Position numbers and translations under genes: made by a program. Shown in pieces: positions 36,458 to 48,400 of a stretch of 64,000 bases of DNA. Origin of the DNA: Pithys albifrons albifrons (lineage: Eukaryota; Chordata; Aves; Passeriformes; Thamnophilidae); the NCBI RefSeq assembly GCF_047495875.1, contig NC_092462.1, forward strand, positions 31,778,023-31,842,022, given 5' to 3'. Each line of letters opens with the position of its first letter. Within the stretch, counting starts at the first letter, position 1. The notes below the pieces were generated by a model, which worked only from the letters and a program-made list of their open reading frames with translations, was not told where the DNA came from and made no database searches.

Positions 36458-39400
36458 CTGTAATAGAAGAAAATAAACATATGTCACTAAAGCATTTGGT
36501 TTAGTCTAGGAAGAAAACAAAGCCTGACAGACTCAAGTGTTAAATAGATTCAATATACATAATCCATTACTTTAAGAAAACAGAATTAATATTCTTAAGA
36601 ATGTTTACTGAAGAAGACCAATGTGGTTTTGAAAATTCTAAATAAAGCAAGTACAACATAAGACATTCTACTGTGAAACAGATATTTAAAGTATTTCCTA
36701 CTTCTATGCTTTTTTAACTGTTTCCTTGTTTCTTCTCCCTATGTTCTCCCTCTCCCCTCAAAATTGCATAAATGACAATATCCTTGAGGTCCTGTGTGTG
36801 ATATAGGCATAAATTAGTGCCAAACTTAATTCTTACTCTCAACTGCTGTTCATACACAAATTCTTTACTGGAATGACAGGAAACAATATCAAAACTGACC
36901 ATAAGACAGATATGATTGTTACCACTAAATTATAACACATACTGCTTTTTATTCAGAAGACCACATAATCTTTGATTCAGGAAGAGAGAGAAAACAAAAA
37001 AACCCAAGTTTTTTAAGTCTGGTGGGTTTTTTATTATTACTTTTAGATTAATATTAGTAATAAATAAATACTAATTCACTTACCAAGCAACTCAGATATA
37101 GTCAAGGCCTTTTGCTGTTGGGTTATTTTGTAGCTCAGATCATGGTATTTAATCTCAATACGCACAAGGTTTTGCCTAATGACAAATACATACAGTTTAC
37201 TAGAGACAATCAGGAGGGCTGTTTATTTTGACCAGCATCTGTCAGTGTGCTTTGAGTTCAGGGAGAGTGATGGTGTCTTTGAATGAAAAATTAGATGAGT
37301 GTTACCAAAACCTCTCCTTTGAAGATCGGCTGAGAGAGTTGGGGCTGTTCAGCCTGGGGAAGAGAAGCCTCCAGGGAGAAATTGCAGCAGCCTTCCAACA
37401 TAGACAGGGGCCTACAAGAGAGCTGGAGAGGGACTTTTTACGAGGACATGTAGGGATAGGACAAGGAGGAATGACTTTAAACTGAAAGAGAATAAGTTTA
37501 GATTAGATATTATGAAGAAATTCTTTACTATGAAGGTGATGAGGCACTGGAACAAGTGTCCAGAGAAGCTGTGGATGCCTATCTCTGGAAATGTTCAAGG
37601 CCAGGTCGGATGGGTCTTTGAGCAACCTGGTCTAGTGGGTGATATCCCTGCCCATTGGAAGAGGGGTTGGAACAAAATTATCTTTAAGGTCCCTACCAAC
37701 CAAAACTGTTCTACAATTCTTCAGAAGTGTGAACAGATACAGATTTTTGGGTTTACAGTGATAATGAGCTCATTAACAATATTCATGAAAATAAAGTACT
37801 TTCTATGCAAAGTAATCACTTCTATCTCCTTGAGTCTAATTCTACAAATCAGGTAGCACTGATTAATAAGAATAACCTTATTCTCATAGTTTCTGTTAGT
37901 AAGACTCTTACCATTGTCATGGAGTTGCTAGCAGAACTGTCCAATAATTTTTTACCTTTTCCCTACTTACCTTTTCATAAATAAATAGATCTCTAGGTTT
38001 TATATTTCAGATTATGTACTCATTAATATGTGAGCTGGATTCCTATTGGTTAAGGCTTGGTAACAGGGGAATGTTCTATATGGTCACTTGCTTAATTGAA
38101 TAAATTACTGGGTTGGTTATGATGTTTACATACAATAAAATAATCAACAAAGATAAAATGTCCTCAAAGGATTAATATCTTTTGCATATAAAAACAGGTT
38201 CAATTTCTCAATCTTTATTTGGAACAGACTTTTTAACAGGGCCTGCAGATATAGGACAAGAGTTAGTGGTTTTAAGCTGAAACAGGGTAGATTCAGAGCA
38301 GGTATAAATAAAGATTATTTTTAACACTGTGAGAGGTGAAACACTGGAACAAGTTGCCCAGAGAGCTGGTAGGTGCCCCATCCCTGGAAACTTTCAAGGT
38401 CAGGCTGGACACAACTAAACAACCTGATCTAGTTGAAGATGTCCCTGGTCATTGCAGGTGGTGTTGGACCATTTGACTATTTAAGTTCTCATTCAATCCC
38501 AACTGTTCTATGATTTGTATGGTCCCTATTCATGTGTAAACATATGCAAGCATTTGCACACTGATGGCTTCAAAAGTAGGAAAACTGAAGTCACTGAGAA
38601 AATGAAACTCATAAATATTCTGTGAACCACATTTTCTACAGCTGTTCATAAACATCCTTTGATGTTGTGTGGACTATGAGTTCATTTAGCACCTGCCTGA
38701 ATACTTGTACTGCTGACATCTACAGCTGTGAGCAAGAGCCAATTCAGTTTATGAAAATGTGTTAAATGCTCCTTGACAAGTAGATTGTATCTTTCTGACA
38801 ATAAAAATCTGTAAATAATTCCATTTTTTTGGTATATAATGCTTGTGTTTGCAAGGAAGTCTGGCATCTATTATAACAGTAAAGCATGCATGCTTGGTTA
38901 AAGCATAAGCATACATGGGATTATGAATTTACAAGTATTCCATCAGCTTTATGCATGACAGAAGTTCTAACGGCTTCTCCTGGATAAAAGATGTAGTCAA
39001 TACTGTTGAGATATGTTTTCACACTAAAAGGTATCTTCTGTTTGGTTAGACCTACTTTCTTTTGCTGTGTAGTATTTTCAGTCATACAGAAAGAACCATC
39101 TTCTGTTACCTCATAAGAATTGATATTATACCAAAGATTTTCAAAATAACTTTTGGAAAATATCTTCTAAATAACTTTTTATAATACTAGTGCTAGTGAA
39201 TTCTACTAACCATAGGTAATACTATTAAATTTGTGGCATTACTGCTACAATGAAACCTAGATCTTCAGTGCTTATGAAGCTTTCTTTGGGAACAAGTTAA
39301 AAGAACAACTTTATATAGCATCTGTTTAGATTGTTCATTGACTTCAGTTGTGGAAGGCTGAAGATTTGTCTTCTCTGTTGCATCCATTGCTCATATGGAT

Positions 39401-42400
39401 TGTGGGTACGTTTGGTAACCCTGATTTTTCTTTATTCTTAATTGAAAAAGGGCTCAGAAAGCTTTGCTATCAGAGATCCATGACATAGAACGTAATTGAG
39501 AATGTTATTTTTGAGTTACATTATTTTTTGTTATCCACACTCTTAGATGTATCTAAGTATATTATATAAATATATTTGAACATGTATAAATCTTAACTGG
39601 TTTTGTCTAAGATATTATATTATCTCACAGACAACGTTATTAATACCACGCATCATATTTTAAGGTCATATTTTCATCATATGCTCTGTTAGCATGGTTA
39701 AAAGGAATTGATAATTTCTTTATTATACAAGGTGTTAGGCAAGATTACCTGATATATTCTGGATTTTTCTTCAGTTTTGCAGAAAAATATTTTATGGCTT
39801 TTTGTCCTCCAAAACTTGAATACGTGACAGTGGTAGGATAATCTGTTTCTTCACATGGGGCAGGGCAAGTGGAATTGTGTGTTCCTACTGTACATAATCC
39901 TTTTATCTCTATATCATCTGAAATTTTAGGAGAAAAAATTTATATAATATTTATAAAAGAGCACACAATTGAAAAACATTTTAAAAAACACTTGCAAAGT
40001 TACTTTTAACTGACTTTGATAAATGTATGGTTTAATTATCCTGAGAAAAGTGAATACTTGCCTGTTGTGAAGGAACAAATAAGTATTTGTAACTATTATT
40101 TGGGAAACAGTGCACAATAATAAAGGTTGAGAGATTTTGCTCACTTCTTCCAAAGAAATTCGGCACCTCTAAGTCTTTCTGCCTTTATCAGGGCTTTATG
40201 TGCTTATTATATCTTATCCATAGTTAAGCAATAGGACAACAGAAGCATTTCCCTGTTCTGTGCCAGCTTTCTAATTACATAGTTAGGTATATATTCTTGG
40301 TCTTGATGCCTTGATGTCTGCCCAGCTCATCTCAGTGCACAGAAATGACTTCAAGAGCAATTCCAATTGTAATTTACTATCATCTGATAACTATATAAAA
40401 CCTTGGTAAACTAAGTTCACTTTACCTTAATCCCTGTCTGCCATTGGATAATTAAACTCGAGACAGGTAAGAAGTCTTAGGGAAAGCTTTGTTTCTTCAA
40501 ATACCAAATGTAAGTAATAAAATTCTGCAGGTCTGGCTGCTTATGAAAGTGGTAGTAGGTCCCATAGATACTGAATCAGTGTGCTGTCACTTGAGATTTT
40601 GTTATCAGATGTCTTACCTTTCCTGCACTGTCAAAGGAGAGCCAGCCACTAAAATGGAATCCTGGGGACCATACACCTAGAAATCAGGTTCACCATGTAC
40701 AGTACTGTGATGCCAGTTCCTTCTGGGGTCCAGCTCTGAATCTTATCCATCCTTGACAGGACTTTGGGGTCAGTTTTGTTTATTGCTCTGCAGTTTCTTT
40801 GAAATTCAGTCACTGAATATCCATTAAGTGAAATAACATACATCTTTCCATCATGACAGGCTTTCAAAGATCATGGTTATGTAAAAAAGTGAACTTAGGG
40901 GGAAAAGTGGTCATTGTTCACTGTAGTAGATCTTGCCTGAATGCCACAGATACCTAATCAAAATAGAAATAAACCCCCACAAAGCTCCCCCTTCCACCCT
41001 CAACTTGTTGGTCTACTAATCACTCATTCTGTTGGGAAGAGAGAGTCATGTTACACTTCAGAAAGCAAATTAAAAAGAGAGCTTTCTCAAATTCATGAGA
41101 AGGTACTTCTCAAATTGCCATTTTCAGTATCTTCCAAAAAGTCTGTTGTAGTGACTTACACATTTCATATCTACTGCGTGCAGACCATTTGTTTATGGAA
41201 AAGAATTGCATTTGAAGCACTTTGAAAACTTATAATTCATTTTACTTTTTGTAATGGTTTGACCCATGGCTTCCTCAGTAACCATTGTATCTAAGGAAGT
41301 TACAAGTATTCCACACGTGTCTTCCAGGTAGCAGGGGGTGTGGTTTTGTTTGTTGCTTCCCTTCCTAGGCTGAGGAGCTGGAGGGAGGTGGTGGAAGTCT
41401 GGTCCCTCCGGTCCCTGGTGTTTCTCCTGTCCTGGGTGAGATTGTTTCATTCTTGTTCCCCTTCCTTGAGGTTTTTAATTGTGTTTCTTTTGATTCATTT
41501 GGTTTCTTTGGGTTGGGTTGGTGTCTTCCCTATTTTCCGACTAATCAATCCCCTTTTCTCCCTTCCCCTCTCCCCTGGGGGGTGGGATCCTATGTATTGG
41601 GTATACAGTGTGGTTTGTAAATGTTGGTAAATATAATTTATTCTTTTTATTCAGTTCAGTTTCTTTAGAGTGCGTTTCTTTTCAGTTTTTTTCCTTTCCT
41701 TTGCTGGGAAGGTTCTGGGAGCGGGAAGGGGGGCCAGTCCAGGGTTGGCAACAGCTAGGCCAAACCTGCGACACTTTTGAAAAGATAAAACCTTCAAGTA
41801 CAATGATTTATATTTTTATCAGTAAGAAAACATTTCATTACTGTGCTGTTCACTTTTCTTGCACAAAGAATACTATGAAGATGTGAAAACGCTGGCTAGA
41901 GGCTTGGGAACTGAAAAAGAGTAAATGAATGTTCTTCCATTTTAAACCATTTCTCATTACTGGAACGAACTCTTGTTTGGGGTTTTTTTGTTATTTTTGG
42001 TAGCGGTTTTTTGTGATTGTGGGGTTTTTTTGTTTTTTTTTTTTTTTTATATCATGCTCTGTCTGGTCTCTGTTTTCAAAATAGTAAACAAACTGGGATG
42101 TACTCCATTTCAGATAACTTTCAGTATTTTGTTTTAATTGATAGATACTGTCTACTATTTAGGATTGTCTTAGAAAACAATAATATAAAGTTATTACTTA
42201 CAGACTGCTGGATAAACACATTTGTAAAACTTCAGCAAGTCACACTCTGTTCCATTTCCTAAAAATAAATAAGAAGATTTAGGAGCCTAAATTACAAATC
42301 TAAACCTGAGCTCTAAGGATACTAAACTGAAATGTAATATCATCAAAGCCTGCTCATCACTTCACATTAATGATTATACAGCTGAGGAATCAATTCAGGT

Positions 42401-45400
42401 GGCACAATGCAGTTGCCATCACCAGAATGGGTACATAGTGAAAAGAGAGAACAGACCACGCCAGGAGGCTGCTGTTGGAGCGAACATCTTCATCATGTGT
42501 ATCAGCCAGAATTGCCCTTTAAGTTGTGGCTCACTCTTTGCATTAACTTGCTAAAGACAGGAACTTCTAATTTTCCTAGTGCAAATGAAAAAAAAAAACA
42601 ACACCCCAAGGTGAGGTAGATTTGATGTATGATTACATCCTGTGTGTTTCTGTGGAAGTTTTGAACTCCATGCAAGAGCTGTTTGGAGATGTAAGGGCAA
42701 AGGTAGTACCCTGAGCTAACAGCAAATTTTTCAGATTTCAGATGGCCTCAGTTTCACCCCAATTTTTTCCCTCCCATGGAAATGTTATGTAGAAACTCAG
42801 CACACAGCATTGCTCTTCTTTATCTAATTGTTGTGTAAAGTGCTCACCCTGGGTAAGGGAGATCCAGGCTTAATTGCCTTCTCAAACCCCTTTCCATGAC
42901 ATTTTCCAGAAGACTGCCAGCCACCTTTCCAAGAGGTTCTCAAACAAGCAGGCTAAAGATTACACATTAATGGACCTACTTTAGTGAAAGCATTCTGCCT
43001 TGCTTGAGCATATTTAAAAAATACATTGAGTCAGAAAGTGCAGGCTTTCTTATGGCTTTTCTTATGAACTAGTGGCTTCCTTGCCCACTAGTTGTAAAAA
43101 TAAATGTCAGAGCAAAGATTTGTGTTCCAGCTCTTGGTTTAAGGAGAGGTAATAGTATGTCATTACATTTAGTGCTGAAAAGGTGCACTCAGTGCTACTG
43201 ATTTACAGCTCTAGAGTGATTAAGATGCCTGGGTTCTTGAGGGAGTATTGCAGCATGCACCTTGTACTCCGCGTTTGAGATTGATTAGAAGGCTCCACGC
43301 AGCCTTTTGGCTTTTGCAGAGCCCTCTTCTGGTGCCAGGCTATTTCCATGGTTCATGTGGAGAACCTCAAATTCTGCCTTCAACCAAGCAGTTCTGCTGT
43401 AGTTGATAAACACCTTCAAAATAAGTTTTCTGAGGTACATGTGAAAAGATATGACTTCTTATGGAAATAGTTCCAGCTCTTTAAGAAGTCACATTGAAGA
43501 CTACAGCCTTGATTGACACTCCTGAGGTATAATCTCTTCTTCCAGTTTTTTTACTGTATCCTAAGAATACACAACAACTGAGATGCTAGGTCTAGAGTTG
43601 ACCAAATATCTTTTCTTGGAATTTCAATTAATCCCAGCTGTAGATATCCCCCGAACATGTGCTCCATCTCCTTTGCTGTTCAATAACATGTGAGGTCTCC
43701 TAGGAAGATGATCAGTGTCTGGTATAATGATACTCCTGAGAAATACCTGGGAGAATGAATGGCAAACAGCCACACCAGTCCTGTATGTACCGGGCTTTGC
43801 ATTCCAGCAAACATCCATTAGTACTATAAATCTTGTGGTACTGAAGCTTTAAATCAGGTTTGCACTCTCCCCATGGGTATTCTTGGATAATTGACTGTAG
43901 GGTAATAATAACAAAAGATGAATTTTCTTTTTCTCCGTTTTAAATTTAGATATTGTTTTCTCACATTTTGAAGTGCTTAAGGAAGCCTGCTGAAGACATA
44001 AGCAGTAACATTGTGATTTAATTGAAGACAAATACAGTTCATGCTCTTGAGATTAAAAAGAAAAAATCTCCTTTCTCTCACAGCAAAAGCAGGGTCTGAT
44101 CAGACAGCCTAGTGCAAAACAGTAGTCTGCTCCACTTGGATTCCACTAGGAATCTGAGACACTCTTAATGGTAACAGAATGTGTTGATGGGGAAATGTTG
44201 TGATGTTTTTGTGTCATTACATGTCAGTGAGATTGTAAGGTGTAGGAAAGAAAGGCCATCTTTGATAGAGAGGAAGACGAGTGACATCCTCCCCAAAACA
44301 GCAGTAATTTTTTTGTATCTAGAGGAAATGTTATTTTTAGGAGTCACTTAAGCATGATAAATATTTTACATTCCAACCAAAACATTTAATTCACTGCCAT
44401 TGCTTCATAAGAGAACTAGAGACAGTAAAAACCACTATTTGTAGTTGCTGGACAAAGTCCTTACCTTCAGGTGGCGAATTGCAACCTGCGCATGCATTCC
44501 AACTGGTGCCAACAAACCTAAACCATCAAACCGTGGAAGGTCTTGGGGTGAATGGATAAGGAAAGTTATTCCAGCATCAGTAAAACCAAGAGCAGGCTCA
44601 TCAGTGAATTGGTCCTGATACAAAAAAGAATTATTTACAGTGGTTCTGGCTTTGCTTACCATCTGAAGCTTTAGCTATATTTAAAGTGGTACTATGCTAT
44701 TAAGTATTGGATCTCTAGTCACATTTTTGACAAGTTATGGATGAGTATAGAAGCAAACTGACTTAAATTGTCTTTGTTTATTACCTCTGTGGGTTTCCTT
44801 CAAGTTAGTATAAACTTTCAAGTTTTTTATTCCTTTTGGCATCCCTTAATTTCAAAAGCAAGAAGGCACAGATGAGCATTTACTCATAACTGGGATAGTT
44901 ATTACTTTTGCTTGTGACTACAAGACACAATTCATCAAACCTTCCATTACTCTCTTCAGAATCTTTCACTCCTGACTCATACTTTCTAGAGAACAAATGT
45001 GAATGTCTAAGTCACTTAACAGTCCATATTTTAGTTTTCTTTCCTGATCTCACAAGGTGATATTCCCCGTTTTCTGCTTTATGTTAGTCAAGGACAATTC
45101 AAATGTCAGAAACCATTTACAGTGCAAAGGTCTTGGCTGACATAGAGCATTTTCAGCTGCTGCTGCAATTCAGTGCTGCTTGAACACTGGCACCATATGA
45201 CCTCCACTACTGGGTCTTTTATTAAAATGAAGTGATGTTATCCTAAACTGCTTGTATAAAATTAAATCTCTGCTCCAATGACATGTTTCAGCTGTAGGTG
45301 AACTGTGCATATATATGCTTACTCACAACTTTCAGAACCCCTTAGCTGAGGACAGAATCAATAATAATTCTGACTTTTTAAATCTGTATTTGAGTCTTTC

Positions 45401-48400
45401 CCATAAAATACCCTCTCGCTTGGAAATAGTCTTGATATAGAATTTGGTGCATGAAATTTTGGAGGGCTGTGTAAAACCAACCAAACCAAAACCCCAAACC
45501 AATCCCAAAGCCAACAAACAAAGAAACAAAACCTTCCACTTATTTATAAGTTATGACATGATTTGTTGTTTATACTCCTTATGACAGTTGTACCTGTTGG
45601 ATATCAAAAAGCAAATGTAAGCCTCTTCCAGACAAACTCACTCTTCTTGCTGAAAGATCATTGTGATTAAAAGTAAAGCAGTTTCCATATTCAGTGAAAA
45701 CATGTTCAAAATCCTTAAATAAAGGAAAATAAGGAAGAGTGAAATGAAAGAAAGAACACTTGAAGTTTCCCTAGTGATTACAATATGAGAGGGACTGCTG
45801 GGGTTGTTGTGGCTTCTTGGCGTTATTTTCCCCCTCAAAGGCAGTGCTCAATATTACAATCAGAAAAATTGTAATGGATGGAAATATTCAGAAGTATTTC
45901 ACCCCTTTCTACAGAAAATTAAGGTCAAAGGAAAAATTTCACATTGTTTATTAATATGCATGACCTGCTCATAATAATTTAATGAGGTTCTGTTGTTTAT
46001 ATTATATATATGTATATTATATATAAATTATATACTCAAAAACAACTTTAATTTTTTTCATTTACTGTTTAGTGAAGACTGTTTCAAAACTGAATGTCAT
46101 GTTACATATGAAAGTACAATATTTGCATGTTTCCCAAAGTCACCTCATAATCTGACTACATCTCATTGCTTTAGTTTTAGTTATCACTACTAGTGTTTTT
46201 CAGTTAAGAGAAGTCTCTAGTACCTGATTTTAGAAGCTACAGCATATCTAAAGATTAAACTAAACTGAAAGAATATAGGATTGTTTTTGTTTACATTTTC
46301 TATTTAAGTTGGGAATTGCATTACAGAAGAGTCAACATGAAAATGGGATGATCATATGCCCAGGTGACCAAGAAGGCCAATGGGATCCTGTCCTGTATCA
46401 AAAATAGCGTGGCCAACAGGACCAGGGAAGTGATCCTTCCCCTGTACTCTGCATTGGTGAGGCCACACCTTGAGTACTGTGTTCAGTTCTGGGCCCCTCA
46501 GTTCAGAAAGGATATTGAGGTGCTGGAGCGAGTCCAGAGAAGAGCAAGAAGGCTGGTGAAGGGACTGGAGCACAAGCCCTATGGGGAGAGGCTGAGGGAG
46601 CTGGGGTTGTTTAGCCTGGAGAAGAGGAGGCTCAGAGGTGACCTCATCACTGTCTATAACTACCTGAAGGGAAGTTCTAGCCAGGTGGGGGCTGGTCTCT
46701 TCTCCCAGACACTCAGCAATAGGACAAGGGGGCACGGGCTTAAGCTCTGCCAGGGGAAATTTGAGTTGGATATCAGAAAAAAATTCTTTACAGAGAGAGT
46801 AATCAGGCATTGGAATGGGCTGCCCAGAGAGGTGGTGGATTCACCATCCCTAGAGATTTTTAAACGGAGATTGGACGTGGAGCTGAGTGCCATGATCTAG
46901 TAAATGGACTAGAGTTGGACCAAGGGTTGGACTCGATGATCTCAGAGGTCTTTTCCAACCCAATCAATTCTATGATTCTATGATATTCTTTGGCTGTCGT
47001 CCAAAATGCCCAGAGCTGAGCTGTTTTCATGTGAATATTCCTATGAACTCTGCATATGGTTACCTTGGCTGTCTATATTTTTGATCTCAAGAACAAAACT
47101 TTGGCATCATGTAATGCCTAATACTCTATTCAAACTGTCCTTCGTTGTAGGCCATTGATGGAAAAGGTTGTTAGATACAGCCTGGAGATATAACAGCTTT
47201 CAAAGGCTGCTGTCTGTGCAGAAGTAGCACTAGGCAGAGAGCAATTTAAACTGAAATCCCATCTTACAGCTCAGGGAGTCCATCAGGCTGCCTCTGCAGT
47301 CAGTGACAAAATTGAGGCCCTGAGGGTAATTTAGAGCAGAACTTTTTTCCTGTGTTGTCTGACTGTAAAGGAGACACAGGGAGTGTAGCTGGCAAAGCTA
47401 GATGTCTCAAGTTGAGTATACGAATATATCCTCTTCCCTTCCATGACACTGTTTTAGCAAAACAAATATGCTTACCTGTGGGTAACATGGCTTTCCAAAA
47501 AAATCACATTCTAGTAATGTGCTGCTGTTCAGATAAAACCCATTTTTCCTTGTAAACTCTTTGATGCTGAAGTTCTGGTTTCCAGCAAGGAAATCATTTA
47601 ACTCTTGAGAATATTTATCTTCTATAACAAATTTTTGGAGAATTGCAGAGACAATGTTCCAAATTAAAAAAATTATTTTGAGGTTGCTTACTGCATGAGC
47701 TTGAAACCTGTCAGTGAGAAGGAGAAAAAATTGCTTGCAGTTGTGAGGAGTTATAGGACTGATCTCAAGGTTGCTCTTGACAAAACCCATCGCACGATTT
47801 GTTGTCTGCTCACAAACTATAACTGATTCTTACCCACCACTAGGAATTTATCTTCCATATCTGGAAACAGAAAATGGACACCTTCCCATGGCTATTCTGG
47901 TCAGTCATGTTGGAAACATTTCTGTTGTGTGTGGTTGTTTATTAAAAAAAATAAACCCCCAAACACCCGAGTAGATTAGCCATTTGCATAAGCTAACAAC
48001 CACATTTGTAGAACTGATGATAAGCTGAACAACTGCATTTACATGTGGTAAACTAGCCAGGAGGATGTGTTCCTTTCAAAGAAAACTCTTACTTCATTTG
48101 GAAAATTAAATTCTTGGTGCATCTACAGTAATCTAATGTAGCTGCTTTACTAAGGCACTACAACCCAGTATAGAGACAATCGACCTTCACGTGTGCTCTG
48201 TGGCTGGTAACACAGAAGTATAATTTGAGGGTGATCCTTACTACTTGAATCCACTTGAAAAATCTCAAAAACATGATGAGACATTGGAGTTGTTTTCCTG
48301 ATGTAGAGCATTGAAGTTCTTTATTGAAGTGAAGTAAGGTAAAGGTTTACAGAAGTTGTAAGTTTGAAAAGAGAATAAACACAAATGGGACTAAAATACT

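Larger units (their letters stand above)
37176..39748 (-). other. ASIC5 intron 8 (2.6 kb) with two CR1 fragments
   Basis: Contains CR1 copies at about 37290-37722 and 38236-38520. An 81-codon open stretch on the minus strand (38921-39166) is discussed among the findings. Confidence 0.85.

Noticed and set aside
37290..38520. The two CR1 pieces as one interrupted element
   Set aside because: Both cover the same 3' part of CR1 in the same direction, so they must be separate insertions.
43318..43334. CTCF-like motif (gccctcttctggtgcc) on the reverse strand
   Set aside because: Alignment to the core needs a mismatch at an informative position and the spacing is off; weaker than the two reported.
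46352..46810. 152-codon frame on the - strand
   Set aside because: Antisense shadow of the intact CR1 frame on the + strand.
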